Made by a program: the position numbers and the translations under genes
In this document: one piece after another, positions 1 to 8,124 of the stretch
How the letters are laid out: every line of letters starts with the position of its first letter
Position numbering within the stretch: the stretch's first letter is position 1
DNA from: an uncultured Bacteroidota bacterium
GTDB lineage: Bacteria; Bacteroidota; Bacteroidia; Chitinophagales; Chitinophagaceae
Length of the DNA stretch: 53,084 nt
Reading direction: 5' to 3'
NCBI GenBank assembly: GCA_903835005.1
Contig: CAILLK010000136.1
Coordinates: 1 to 53,084, forward strand
Notes under the pieces: generated by a model
Seen by the model: the letters and a program-made list of their open reading frames with translations, nothing else
The model's database searches: none
Told to the model about the DNA's origin: nothing

Positions 1-137
1 AGCAGTGCAACAATCAACCGAGACCGTCCTGTTGAAACAACAGCAACCATTAATCTGACAAACCGCCGTATGCCGAACGGCACGTACGGTGGTGTGAGAG
101 GACGGTGAGGGAAATAATCCCTCACCTCCTACTCGAT
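1..137 (+). mobile_element. Group II intron, 3' end (domains V and VI)
   Basis: Only the last part of the element is inside the window. Bases 63-92 fold as a domain V hairpin: CCGCCGTA pairs with TACGGTGG, there is a two-base CG bulge, and a four-base stem closes on GAAC. Bases 104-126 form a perfect nine-pair stem (GGTGAGGGA/TCCCTCACC), followed by CTCCTACTCGAT, as expected for domain VI with its branch-point A and an AT 3' end near 137. This is the typical 3' end of a bacterial group II intron. It lies 64 bp upstream of the tRNA-Lys gene. The exact 3' splice boundary is inferred. Confidence 0.7.
2..58 (+). CDS. C-terminal tail of intron-encoded reverse transcriptase/maturase (partial, tentative)
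   Basis: An open frame enters from the left edge and stops with TGA at 56-58, five bases before the domain V hairpin. Intron-encoded maturases often end just upstream of domain V, so position is the main argument. The 18 visible residues (ending KQQQPLI) carry no diagnostic motif. Another frame is also open through this stretch, so the call is weak. Confidence 0.3.
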   Translation, partial: AVQQSTETVLLKQQQPLI

Positions 138-156
138 TTAAACAGGAATTTTAACT

Positions 157-187
157 GTTATTTTTTTAAACAAATTGCTTACCTTTG
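157..187 (+). promoter_or_regulatory. tRNA-Lys promoter (Bacteroidota type)
   Basis: TACCTTTG at 180-187 matches the Bacteroidota -7 element TAnnTTTG exactly and ends 13 nt before the tRNA 5' end. The -33 element is weak (TGTTA around 156-160). A short hairpin with a T run (AACAG/CTGTT, 141-168) precedes it and may end transcription from the intron side. Confidence 0.55.
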
Positions 188-200
188 CAGTCCTAAAAAG

Positions 201-277
201 GGTCTTTTAGCTCAGTTGGTTAGAGCAGCTGACTCTTAATCAGCGGGTCCAGGGTTCGAGTCCCTGAGGGACCACCA
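201..277 (+). tRNA. tRNA-Lys (anticodon CTT)
   Basis: A full cloverleaf is visible. The acceptor stem is GGTCTTT/AGGGACC, the anticodon loop CTCTTAA has anticodon CTT, the T arm is CAGGG-TTCGAGT-CCCTG, the discriminator base is A, and CCA is encoded at 275-277. The 3' half from base 232 is the phage attachment site, so in the lysogen this half is supplied by the prophage and the gene stays functional. Partial copies of this 3' half recur at 44055, 44157 and 46903. Confidence 0.97.
232..275 (+). repeat. attL core (44-bp direct repeat)
   Basis: These bases run from the anticodon loop to the first C of the encoded CCA of tRNA-Lys. They are identical to 44055-44098. Sequence identity stops abruptly on both sides, which defines the crossover region for the integrase at 379-1641. 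Confidence 0.93.
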
Positions 278-317
278 ACCGCTAAACACTTGCCCATCAG
301 GTGTTTAGCGGTTTTTA
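278..317 (+). terminator. Rho-independent terminator just inside attL
   Basis: ACCGCTAAACAC (278-289) pairs perfectly with GTGTTTAGCGGT (301-312) and is followed by a T run. It lies in phage DNA directly after the tRNA, so the prophage brings its own tRNA terminator and shields the integrase from tRNA read-through. Confidence 0.8.
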
Positions 318-348
318 AAAGCATAAAAGCAGCTTTGTAGCAAGTTGA

Positions 349-373
349 ATGTGTAACACTTTCAATAACACTT
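349..373 (+). other. Candidate integrase arm-type sites (left)
   Basis: ATGTGTAACACTTT (349-362) recurs exactly at 43954-43967 near the other prophage end. The core AACACTT is repeated again at 367-373. Short repeats shared by both ends, inside the phage and outside the core, are what arm-binding sites of a tyrosine recombinase look like. The sequence overlaps the first possible integrase start codon. Confidence 0.45.
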
Positions 374-378
374 GCTAT

Positions 379-1641
379 ATGAAACAATTATCGAACGGAT
401 GCAGACGCTCCGAAATTACTATGATTCCAAGCAACTGGAAAACAACATCTTCCGTCCGTAAGCCTTGGATGGTTTATTATCGCTTCTACTGCCCCGGACT
501 TACCGGCCACGGCACCAAGTATCCAAAAGGTAAACTCATGGCTGTACGCGGCATGAACCAGTATAAAACGGCTGATGAACGCCGGGCCGATGTGAAGGCA
601 ACAATTGAAGCTATCAAAGAAGACCTTGAGGTCTGCGACTTTAATCCGATCACCGGGTACAGGAAAGATATTCTGGATGAAAAAACAGATTACGAAATAC
701 ATCCGAATAAACCACTGATGGCAGCGCTTGAGGCCGCTTATGAAAAACGGAAGGTAACCCCGGGCGTTAAAAAGGATCTTCGCTCTGTTCTGAAATATTC
801 AGCGATCGCTGCCAAAAACCTTCGGATTGATAAGATGCCCGTGAAAGATGTCCGGCGCCGCCACATGAAGGCCCTACTTGATCAGCTGCAAGTTGTGAAA
901 GGGGATAAATGGACCGCCAACAATTACAACTTCTACCGGTCTCACCTGATGATGCTTTTTGATGAATTATGCGAATGGGAAACAATCGAAAGCAATCCCA
1001 TTGATAAAATCAAGAAACAAAAGCATATTGTAGCCATCAGGAAGACTTTAACCGATGAAGAAAGGGAAGCTGTCAATGAAGGCCTTCACAGGGATAATTA
1101 CCGCTTCTGGCGGCTTATGCGGATATTCTTTGCCTCGGGAGCCAGGGAAACGGAAATGGTACTTTTAAAATGGGATGATGTCAATATCGAAAGACAGGAA
1201 ATAATATTTTCTATTCTCAAAGGCGAATACCGCCGTGAGATCAGGCCAATGTCGATAGATGTTATCCATTTATGGCGCGAAGTACTGGCAGAGGCGAAAT
1301 CAGGTGAATACCTTTTCACGAAGAACCTGAAGCCGGGGAATGTACCAATAACTGCAAACAATTGTTTTACTAGGCGCTGGAATCGTTGGGTAAAAAATAA
1401 GAAAAATGCATTGGGAGAAAGCAGGTATGGTGAAGCTCTGGCAGATATTTACAGCTTGAAACATTCTCACAGTACTGAAGTAGCTAAGAAGGTAGGCACC
1501 AAGCTTGCAGCTCTTCACAATAAGCACACAGAAGCAGTACTGAAAAGCAACTATGATGTAGAGGGCGCTGATCGGGAAATGCAGATTCTGAAGGGAATCA
1601 CCATTTCATTTGTTCCGGATAAAATAAAGAAGCCGGCCTGA
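379..1641 (+). CDS. int: Tyrosine recombinase / phage integrase
   Basis: This enzyme catalyses site-specific integration and excision at the tRNA-Lys att core. The N-terminal part (NWKTTSSVRKPWMVYYRFY) resembles the arm-binding domain of Bacteroidota integrases. A core-binding helical domain follows, then the catalytic domain with the first Arg in ASGARETEM, the His box written LKHSHSTEV (Lys replaces the usual Arg, normal for this phylum), and HNKHTEAVLKSNYDV carrying the nucleophilic Tyr. ATGs at 349, 379 and 421 are all in frame. The 349 ATG lies inside a repeat also found at the other prophage end, so 379 or 421 is preferred. The gene ends in a strong terminator and is transcribed away from attL. 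Confidence 0.93.
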   Translation: MKQLSNGCRRSEITMIPSNWKTTSSVRKPWMVYYRFYCPGLTGHGTKYPKGKLMAVRGMNQYKTADERRADVKATIEAIKEDLEVCDFNPITGYRKDILDEKTDYEIHPNKPLMAALEAAYEKRKVTPGVKKDLRSVLKYSAIAAKNLRIDKMPVKDVRRRHMKALLDQLQVVKGDKWTANNYNFYRSHLMMLFDELCEWETIESNPIDKIKKQKHIVAIRKTLTDEEREAVNEGLHRDNYRFWRLMRIFFASGARETEMVLLKWDDVNIERQEIIFSILKGEYRREIRPMSIDVIHLWREVLAEAKSGEYLFTKNLKPGNVPITANNCFTRRWNRWVKNKKNALGESRYGEALADIYSLKHSHSTEVAKKVGTKLAALHNKHTEAVLKSNYDVEGADREMQILKGITISFVPDKIKKPA

Positions 1642-1660
1642 TTTCAGACCGGCTTCTTTT
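1626..1660. terminator. Bidirectional terminator between integrase and late operon
   Basis: AAAGAAGCCGG and CCGGCTTCTTT form a long perfect stem around GCCTGATTTCAGA, with T runs on both strands. The hairpin overlaps the last integrase codons. It ends the integrase transcript on one strand and the convergent late operon on the other. Confidence 0.88.
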
Positions 1661-1678
1661 GAATATTGGAAGTAATTC

Positions 1679-2050
1679 TTAAATAGATGCAGCGAAGTCT
1701 TCAATCACAGCTCCACATACCCTAAGGTAATAACCAAAGTTATGAGCTGGGTTAGTACTTGCATGCTGGGCCTGTGTAATGTCTACTTTCAGTTTAGTGA
1801 AGAAAGCTGTAGCCACATCTTCAGCTTTTGCAACTGACGCAGGTACAGCCGCTGTTGCCGCAATGGCGGTATTACATAAAGCAATGCAAGCCTTATCTAT
1901 TTCCGTACCTCCAGGGAATTGAGCGGCTATAGCTTCTACCTGTTCGCTTGCAGCCAATGATTTCAGCCTGCTGACAAAGGAATTGATGTTACGAGCCAGT
2001 TCTGTTACATCTGCCCCGATGATTTGTAAATTCAAATGGAAAAGTTTCAT
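1679..2050 (-). CDS. Hypothetical protein, last gene of late operon
   Basis: This 123-aa protein has no family I recognise. It is rich in Ala (IAATAAVPASVAKAEDVATAF), predicted helical, and has neither a signal peptide nor an obvious membrane span. It is the final gene of the late block, after the membrane/lysis candidates, and sits just before the bidirectional terminator. A small virion-associated or lysis-accessory role is possible from position only. Confidence 0.6.
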   Translation of the reverse strand: MKLFHLNLQIIGADVTELARNINSFVSRLKSLAASEQVEAIAAQFPGGTEIDKACIALCNTAIAATAAVPASVAKAEDVATAFFTKLKVDITQAQHASTNPAHNFGYYLRVCGAVIEDFAASI

Positions 2051-2112
2051 TGAAGTAAATTTTGTGCCTACTCTGGTTCCCGTTTTCGGCTTCCCGGGTT
2101 AAATATTTTATA

Positions 2113-2403
2113 CTACAGATAACCGTTTTCTGGCTGAATATTGTTATTTTGGATAGCTGCAGGTTGGTTATTGTTAGTAGGCATTTCATAGCCAAAAAAC
2201 TGGCAGAACGCATATAATACCTGATTACCGATCAATAATCCGGAAGCAATTCCTACCTGTATTTGTGCGGGTATATGAAGCTGAGTATTAATAATCGCAA
2301 CAACTACTGAGGCAAAGCCTATTGTGCGGTAAATTGTTTTTATTACAATGGGGACTGCATTTTGCAGTTGGCTTTTACCGAATTTGATTTTAGGCTGATT
2401 CAT
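2113..2403 (-). CDS. Small membrane protein, candidate holin
   Basis: This 96-aa protein has two hydrophobic stretches, about residues 27-45 (TIGFASVVVAIINTQLHI) and 50-70 (VGIASGLLIGNQVLYAFCQF), and a polar Asn/Gln-rich tail. Size, two predicted spans and position at the end of the late operon fit a class II-like holin. The phage lysozyme at 13324-13791 has no signal peptide, so some holin is needed for it to reach the cell wall. No family motif was recognised, so the function is inferred. Confidence 0.5.
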   Translation of the reverse strand: MNQPKIKFGKSQLQNAVPIVIKTIYRTIGFASVVVAIINTQLHIPAQIQVGIASGLLIGNQVLYAFCQFFGYEMPTNNNQPAAIQNNNIQPENGYL

Positions 2404-2404
2404 T

Positions 2405-2689
2405 TTATTTATGTTTTAGTGATGCAAAAAGAATATTTACCTTATGATTCAGGCAATCAATCTTAACAAATATTGAAGCGTGTATAAGGCTATCAGAGGC
2501 TTCATGAACAGGAAAATTGCAAGCTGCATAGTTGATAGCCTGAGCGGTTTTGAATGCACTTTTTAACTCTTTTCCGATCCACATGATACCTGCAAATCCA
2601 AGTATCTGAATAGTCCAGGTTATCTTATGGCGCCAGCCGGTTTCCTTTACAACCTGTTTTACGACTTCGTTTTTGTCCTCAGTGCTCAT
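2405..2689 (-). CDS. Small single-span membrane protein
   Basis: The 94-aa product has a charged N-terminus (STEDKNEVVKQVVKETGW) and one probable membrane helix (about residues 23-41, KITWTIQILGFAGIMWIG). It is followed within one base by the candidate holin gene, so the two are surely co-transcribed. A lysis role such as an anti-holin, pinholin or spanin-like part is possible, but no motif shows it. Confidence 0.55.
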   Translation of the reverse strand: MSTEDKNEVVKQVVKETGWRHKITWTIQILGFAGIMWIGKELKSAFKTAQAINYAACNFPVHEASDSLIHASIFVKIDCLNHKVNILFASLKHK

Positions 2690-2697
2690 AGGTCTGA

Positions 2698-3321
2698 TTA
2701 ATAATAAGTGAAAGTAACTGTGACGGTCTGTAAGGATTGTAGGGGCTGTGTACCGATTCCCTGCACAAATGGTACCAAATCAAAGGATAAGGTACCAGAG
2801 ACTATCATTGCATTTTGAGGTGCCAAACACGATTGAATGTAAGATGTTCCATAGCTATCTATGCCCCTTGATACCCATATTCCGGCAAGCTTTCTACCAG
2901 TGCCTAAACCTGTCTTTGTGAATGTGATTGTTGCGTTATCGCCTACGCACACTGCACTATCAATCAGAAGAGTAGTACCGCCTACACCAACAATAGTATC
3001 CGGCATTGCTGATGCATTGGCTCGGTACCAGGTCTGAAAAGCTGCAAAGGTTGAAAAGGGAGTACTGCCATGATCACCATCCTTATACCAGGTACTTACA
3101 TGGCCATAGCGGAAGGGTTGGCTGGTATTATGCTGTCGGGCCAGCTCTATGAGTGTATCACCGGTTGCATCCAAATACCAGCGGTAAGTAATGTACCCGC
3201 GCTCATAATCATTGCCATCAAAAGTTACATAACCGGCTGAACCAATGTTGACAACCGTCTGAGCAGAGGCACCTGAGAAAAGAGAAAAAAGAAGGGAAGC
3301 AAAAAGAAATAGCTTTCTCAT
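2698..3321 (-). CDS. Hypothetical protein with Sec signal peptide
   Basis: This 207-aa protein starts with a classic signal peptide (MRKLFLFASLLFSLFSGASAQ, cleavage likely after residue 20). The mature part is beta-rich and looks like a small extracellular domain. A copy of the recurrent GGTAAAATATAACTTTTT element lies 46 bp upstream of the start, so the gene may have its own late promoter. A signal peptide on a gene in a phage tail block is odd: the product would be exported to the periplasm or cell surface before lysis. Confidence 0.7.
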   Translation of the reverse strand: MRKLFLFASLLFSLFSGASAQTVVNIGSAGYVTFDGNDYERGYITYRWYLDATGDTLIELARQHNTSQPFRYGHVSTWYKDGDHGSTPFSTFAAFQTWYRANASAMPDTIVGVGGTTLLIDSAVCVGDNATITFTKTGLGTGRKLAGIWVSRGIDSYGTSYIQSCLAPQNAMIVSGTLSFDLVPFVQGIGTQPLQSLQTVTVTFTYY

Positions 3322-3366
3322 TAATGATGTATTTTCATCAAAAGTATATATGATGAAAGGTGGGGA

Positions 3367-3388
3367 GAAAAAGTTATATTTTACCTGC
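3367..3388 (-). promoter_or_regulatory. Late-gene conserved element, copy a
   Basis: On the minus strand the sequence contains GGTAAAATATAACTTTTT directly after the stop codon of the fibre-like gene and 46 bp before the next start at 3321. It is identical over 22 bp to copy b at 4595-4616. The element contains TAACTTTT, close to the Bacteroidota -7 box TAnnTTTG, but no -33 box is seen. Confidence 0.6.
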
Positions 3389-4552
3389 TTAAAATGCTTG
3401 CCAATCGAAGGTTAACGTACCTGTGAATAATGGAAAATTAACGACAAAAGTTGTAGATGTAATTGTACTCACCCAATAACCGGTTAATGCAGCTCCGGTA
3501 GTAGCATCTACTGGAGTAATTAATATTCTTGATGGAGTCCAGCCAAGAGAATGAGTAACAGTTACCGATGTAACTGAACTAACTGTATGGCTAAATAAGC
3601 CTCCATCGTCTGTAGCTAATGTTCCATTATGAGGTGGAGAAACGCAATTGGCTACACCCCCAATGGAATTTGCGCTTAAATTAAAAGTATTGCTCGCACC
3701 TTGTGTAAGTGACATTTCACCTGTTCCACTTCCTAATGTACCAGCATATCCTATACCTGCATATATACTGCCAATCGATCCGCTTGCTCCAATGCCTATG
3801 GTTTGTCCATGTGAATCCATGAAACATCTAATGAAGCCATTATCTACGAAAATTGAATCTGGTCTTGCTTTGAATCCTGGATTACCGGTAGGATCAGTAA
3901 CAGTTATTCCTGATGGCGACCCCTGAAATGAATTACCTATACCATCTGTTGAATTTAGTCCATTTATTGTGACTCCAAATGCTGCTATCCCATTTGTAAT
4001 TTCCCAAATATACTGACTGAAATTAGATGCATTTGATCCACTTGTTATTAACAAAGGATACATGGTTGTATGAAGCATTAATGTAGATGCTAATCCAATG
4101 CTGTTGCCTTCATCAGGCCATAAATATCCCCTATTTCCTGTTAATGTTCCAGCACTTATAGTACTTGCATATGTCCCGGCCGAATTAAATTGCCGTAAAG
4201 AATTATAATTCAAATAAGACCTCTGACCACTATATCCAGTTGATCCAAATAAAGATATGGTAGATGCTCCTGTAATATTGATTCCTTGATCTGTACTATT
4301 GCCTGCCATTGTAACTGTCTCCAGATTCCCCGAAGAACTTGCAATTGCATTGCTTAGAATACCTAATGATGCCCAAATAGTATCCAAGGCTTTCCCTTCA
4401 GTTACATGAGTTATTGAATGGAAAGAGGTAGCAGTTGTAAATTGTGTATTAACTGCTGCTCTCATGGCTGCAATGGTAGTCGGTAGAATTGGTTGCGATG
4501 CAGCAATAAAGCAATTGAATGCCATTAACGAAGTAAATAATAATTTTTTCAT
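3389..4552 (-). CDS. Exported tail-fibre-like protein
   Basis: The start is placed at 4552 because the protein then opens with a signal peptide (MKKLLFTSLMAFNCFIAASQ). An upstream in-frame ATG at 4585 would add 11 residues unlike any signal. The product of about 387 aa is rich in Ser, Gly, Thr and Ile with repetitive beta-type sequence (GNSTDQGINITGAS), as in trimeric fibres. It ends in a domain with VTVTHSLGWTPSRILITP, similar in style to C-terminal domains of phage fibres. It follows the baseplate genes, as receptor-binding fibres usually do. The exact role is inferred. Confidence 0.65.
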   Translation of the reverse strand: MKKLLFTSLMAFNCFIAASQPILPTTIAAMRAAVNTQFTTATSFHSITHVTEGKALDTIWASLGILSNAIASSSGNLETVTMAGNSTDQGINITGASTISLFGSTGYSGQRSYLNYNSLRQFNSAGTYASTISAGTLTGNRGYLWPDEGNSIGLASTLMLHTTMYPLLITSGSNASNFSQYIWEITNGIAAFGVTINGLNSTDGIGNSFQGSPSGITVTDPTGNPGFKARPDSIFVDNGFIRCFMDSHGQTIGIGASGSIGSIYAGIGYAGTLGSGTGEMSLTQGASNTFNLSANSIGGVANCVSPPHNGTLATDDGGLFSHTVSSVTSVTVTHSLGWTPSRILITPVDATTGAALTGYWVSTITSTTFVVNFPLFTGTLTFDWQAF

Positions 4553-4594
4553 TTTTATGTTTTTGTCAAAAGTAGAGACAGCCAATAGCCATAT

Positions 4595-4616
4595 GAAAAA
4601 GTTATATTTTACCTGC
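4595..4616 (-). promoter_or_regulatory. Late-gene conserved element, copy b
   Basis: This is a second 22-bp exact copy of the element, overlapping the stop codon of the 318-aa tail gene by one base and lying 43 bp before the fibre-like start at 4552. A core of 18 bp (GGTAAAATATAACTTTTT) is shared with the other copies. Confidence 0.6.
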
Positions 4617-5572
4617 TAATCGTGAGTGTCGTCAAACGTATCATCATGAATTCTGAATACACCTGGATCAGATTTATTACTGAATATCCATTCTGAATTT
4701 GATGGGTTATCCCTTAGGGTTATTGTACCTGCCTTCATCGGGTAATCCTGAGCAACTTTAAAGCTCCAGTAGTTACCAGGTTCTTTTTTCCATTGAACCC
4801 CGTCTATCGTGAAATTATCGCAGGATATTATCCGGTTGACCTTATCCAGTACCCAGGGCGGCACACCTGCATTTCCACCTACAATAAACTTTGCAAAACG
4901 GTATGGAACAGATTGTAGCTTATTCACTACATACCGCTGGCCTTCAAATTCTACATCGTGAAATGTCGGATCAATATCAAGATAAGCCTCTACCCGGAAA
5001 GCCCATGGCTGGGGAGTGCTAATAGGCTCCCAGAAAACATCATAATCATTGGTATCGTTGGAGTACTCCAATAAAATGGTATTATTCCAGCCTTCATTCA
5101 TTACCTGAATACATTCAGCAACAAATATTGTATTTGTCAGCGGATCAGTATCACCGGCATAAATAGATTGGATGGCCACGTAATAAAAACCATCATCAAG
5201 CGGAATGTCTGAAGGTGAAAACTGATAGATGTAAGTATAGTACTGATCTCCGAAATCAGGATCAAGATTACCTGTTGCAGAATCGGTATAAACAAGACTG
5301 GTAACCAAAGTAGCTACAATATTGCTATCACCGTCAAGAATCAGAATATTAACAGATGTTGCCAGGCAGTCAAAATAGATCGTGATCATATCACTGCTAT
5401 TTACTTTCTGAAAATAATTTGCAGGCGCTTGAAAGTCAAGCCTGACTTGTTGATAGAAAAAACCCTGATCAAATGGCCATGTATTATATCCTTCTGGCAA
5501 AGAAGCATTCGCCGGTATGAATCTCAGGGTATTTAGAGGGGGAAAGCGTGCAGATTTATTGATCGTACTCAT
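4616..5572 (-). CDS. Putative baseplate / tail-tip protein
   Basis: The 318-aa protein has no signal peptide and reads as a beta-sandwich structural protein with many aromatic residues. It overlaps the upstream 851-aa tail gene by 4 bp, so the two are translationally coupled and probably assemble together. In siphoviruses the genes just after the tape measure encode distal tail, hub and tip proteins. I recognise no specific family, so the call rests on position and composition. Confidence 0.6.
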   Translation of the reverse strand: MSTINKSARFPPLNTLRFIPANASLPEGYNTWPFDQGFFYQQVRLDFQAPANYFQKVNSSDMITIYFDCLATSVNILILDGDSNIVATLVTSLVYTDSATGNLDPDFGDQYYTYIYQFSPSDIPLDDGFYYVAIQSIYAGDTDPLTNTIFVAECIQVMNEGWNNTILLEYSNDTNDYDVFWEPISTPQPWAFRVEAYLDIDPTFHDVEFEGQRYVVNKLQSVPYRFAKFIVGGNAGVPPWVLDKVNRIISCDNFTIDGVQWKKEPGNYWSFKVAQDYPMKAGTITLRDNPSNSEWIFSNKSDPGVFRIHDDTFDDTHD

Positions 5573-8124
5573 AAGTTAGCAGGTATTGTGGTATTGGGTG
5601 AACAAAGCAATTTGAAATCAAACGTATCATTAGTGCCAGGTGTAATGCCAACCTCTAATACAAACCCTTCAATATAGGATTCAAGGCCATCAATATCGGT
5701 AACAGTGCCACCGAATACACCATAAGGCTTTGTTGCCATGAGGTCGGCAAGATCAAGTGGTACCTGCATAGTAAACTCAAAAATGTGAGGCTTAAATAAT
5801 ATCTGAGCAGAAGTATAGGCTGGATCAGTTGGCAATATATTTTCCTGTTCATCTATTGATCCTGATCCGCAGTCTGCACTTAGATCACCCCAACTGCTTG
5901 TCTCGGAACTGCCTGGCCTGGGACTTGTCATAAAACTCAGTGTCTGATCAGGAACATCATAATAGACAGACTTAATCCATGGCAACAATCTTAAAAGATT
6001 TCTTTTTGGTGATAGTGGGATATTATAAGCAAGTTCAGCCACACCTACTAAAGAAGGTATACTATGTGCGGCTGAATAACCCCATTGCGGCAATCCTGAA
6101 ACATTTGTAGGCTTCAAAAGTTCTTTAGATGGTACCGGTTGAGATGGCGGAAAGAAAGGACCTGAAAAAAGAGGTGTACCATCACCATAAGGAGCGATTT
6201 CTCCGCTTGTCAATCCGGCATCATAACCATTACTTTGCAGAATAAAAACTTCATTATCATCTGTTGCATAGTTTGAGTTCGGTTGTGAATTTTGTAATCG
6301 TTCAGTCTCAATACCATAAGGATCAGCTCTGTAAGGGCTTTTCAAATCAAGGTCTGATACCTCATTTATAGTCCTTACTTGAGTGATAAATTCCAATTCA
6401 TGATTGTATTCAAAATAACCATTTGCATCAGAATAAGTATTGTTATTATACCCGACCTTTAAATTATTTGCCTTCCCGTCAACGTAAGGAGTAATTGTAA
6501 AGGTCTGCATTGGTATAAGTCCTAAATCAGCAATCAATACATCTGCCTGAAAGAAATGGGAAAGATGCTCCAATACTACTGTATCTGTACCGCCAATATT
6601 TTCAACTCCCAAGCCTGCACATAATCTGACAAAAGCATCTTTTACAAAATCGCTGATATTCATATTCAGATAAGCCGCTGATCCGCTGCCATTATATTGC
6701 ACACCCCTTAATGCATTTCCCGAGGTAAAATAAGTCTCAGTAGGATCAACATCATAGTTACCCGGACCTGTTGGACTTCGTGGTACGGATAGAAGATCAC
6801 TTTTGCCGAATAAAGGAAGATTGTCGTAACCTGCAGGGTTTGTGGGTGGACCAGGAACAGCTGACCAGCTTAATGGAAAAACTGTTCCATAGGGTATAGG
6901 GTTGGTGCACATCAGATTTTGTAACAACATCTGAAATACCTGCCATTGTGAATAAGATGCAACTACTTCAGGTGTTGGCCATACATTTACTGATAATGAC
7001 AAACCACTTGCATATTGCCCCTTTAGATAATAAGCGCCATCAGTATAGGCGAACAATGAAGTAATGAAGGAGATGCTTTCCATTGCATTTGTTCCTACTA
7101 CTTCTAATACCAAATAATCTCCGGCATTGAAAATACCTGGCCATCCGGATATTGTAGAGGTATCAATGTCTACTATACCTATTCCCGGTAAAGAGGAGCC
7201 CGCTGGAATAGCTGGTGAAGTCCATAATGTAGTAGTGCTGATTATCGCCAGTGATCCGCTGACCATTCCCCAACGTTGAGCGGCTATTGAAACTGTAGAC
7301 GTTCCACTCCCCGGGTTTGTAGTGATAGTATCAATATTGAAAAACCCTTTTAAATTTGCGACTTGTGTCGCAAAAGTGAAGTTGAAAATGAAAGATGGTG
7401 ATGGAGGAGCTGTTGTAAGATTTGGCTCTGATGAAGCGGCTGAGCCGCCACTGTAAGTATCCTGACCGTTGAAAAATGCATCATCACGATTGACATATAC
7501 CATTCCTATAGTCTTAGCAGGCGTTACAGATAATCCACTTATAACACTTACGGAACCGTCAGAATTTGCCCACAATTGATAATTGTATGTTTCGATAAAT
7601 GGCATTCCCTGCATATAAATATTGGTAGGGTTCAATGGAGGAGCCGGATTCGGCGTTCCCATCGGTTCACCTATCATAATGCTATAATTAGTACTATCAT
7701 AAGCCTGCAACAATGCCGTAATACCTCCCTGCATCAATCCAACATCTACATACCAATATGAGCTTTTATATTTATCTCCACTGAAGTCAAGATCGAAAAC
7801 ACCAAGCTGATAATATGTTTGATCACTGGTATTGAGTTTATTAATGATGAATGATCCTCTTGCTTCCGTTCCTCCCTGAGTATTATATAGCCAGCGTATT
7901 ATTCTTGCACCATCGTTAGCAAAACGCATTGAATCAGGCATCTGTTTCCTGAAAACTCCGAAATAAGTTTTATGCCTAATCCATCTGAGTTGTAATTTAT
8001 TCCAGTCTACAACAGATGAAAGAAGCGTGACAGGAGTTACACTTGTAGTTACTACACCTGCATTTACATATAGGTAATGTCCCGTAATATCTGTTATTTG
8101 AAACTGAAAAATATCCTTTGCCAT
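5569..8124 (-). CDS. Large tail-tip / baseplate hub protein
   Basis: This 851-aa protein follows the tape measure gene with a one-base overlap. It is beta-rich with long Ser/Thr/Gly/Asn stretches and no signal peptide or membrane span. Its N-terminus (MAKDIFQFQITDITGHYLYV) and size suit a distal-tail/hub fusion. In siphovirus gene order the proteins right after the tape measure form the tail tip. No enzyme motif (peptidase or glycosidase) was spotted by eye. Confidence 0.65.
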   Translation of the reverse strand: MAKDIFQFQITDITGHYLYVNAGVVTTSVTPVTLLSSVVDWNKLQLRWIRHKTYFGVFRKQMPDSMRFANDGARIIRWLYNTQGGTEARGSFIINKLNTSDQTYYQLGVFDLDFSGDKYKSSYWYVDVGLMQGGITALLQAYDSTNYSIMIGEPMGTPNPAPPLNPTNIYMQGMPFIETYNYQLWANSDGSVSVISGLSVTPAKTIGMVYVNRDDAFFNGQDTYSGGSAASSEPNLTTAPPSPSFIFNFTFATQVANLKGFFNIDTITTNPGSGTSTVSIAAQRWGMVSGSLAIISTTTLWTSPAIPAGSSLPGIGIVDIDTSTISGWPGIFNAGDYLVLEVVGTNAMESISFITSLFAYTDGAYYLKGQYASGLSLSVNVWPTPEVVASYSQWQVFQMLLQNLMCTNPIPYGTVFPLSWSAVPGPPTNPAGYDNLPLFGKSDLLSVPRSPTGPGNYDVDPTETYFTSGNALRGVQYNGSGSAAYLNMNISDFVKDAFVRLCAGLGVENIGGTDTVVLEHLSHFFQADVLIADLGLIPMQTFTITPYVDGKANNLKVGYNNNTYSDANGYFEYNHELEFITQVRTINEVSDLDLKSPYRADPYGIETERLQNSQPNSNYATDDNEVFILQSNGYDAGLTSGEIAPYGDGTPLFSGPFFPPSQPVPSKELLKPTNVSGLPQWGYSAAHSIPSLVGVAELAYNIPLSPKRNLLRLLPWIKSVYYDVPDQTLSFMTSPRPGSSETSSWGDLSADCGSGSIDEQENILPTDPAYTSAQILFKPHIFEFTMQVPLDLADLMATKPYGVFGGTVTDIDGLESYIEGFVLEVGITPGTNDTFDFKLLCSPNTTIPANL

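Noticed and set aside
1989-2213. 74-codon minus-strand frame between the last two late genes
   Set aside because: It overlaps both better-supported genes out of frame and has no family resemblance.
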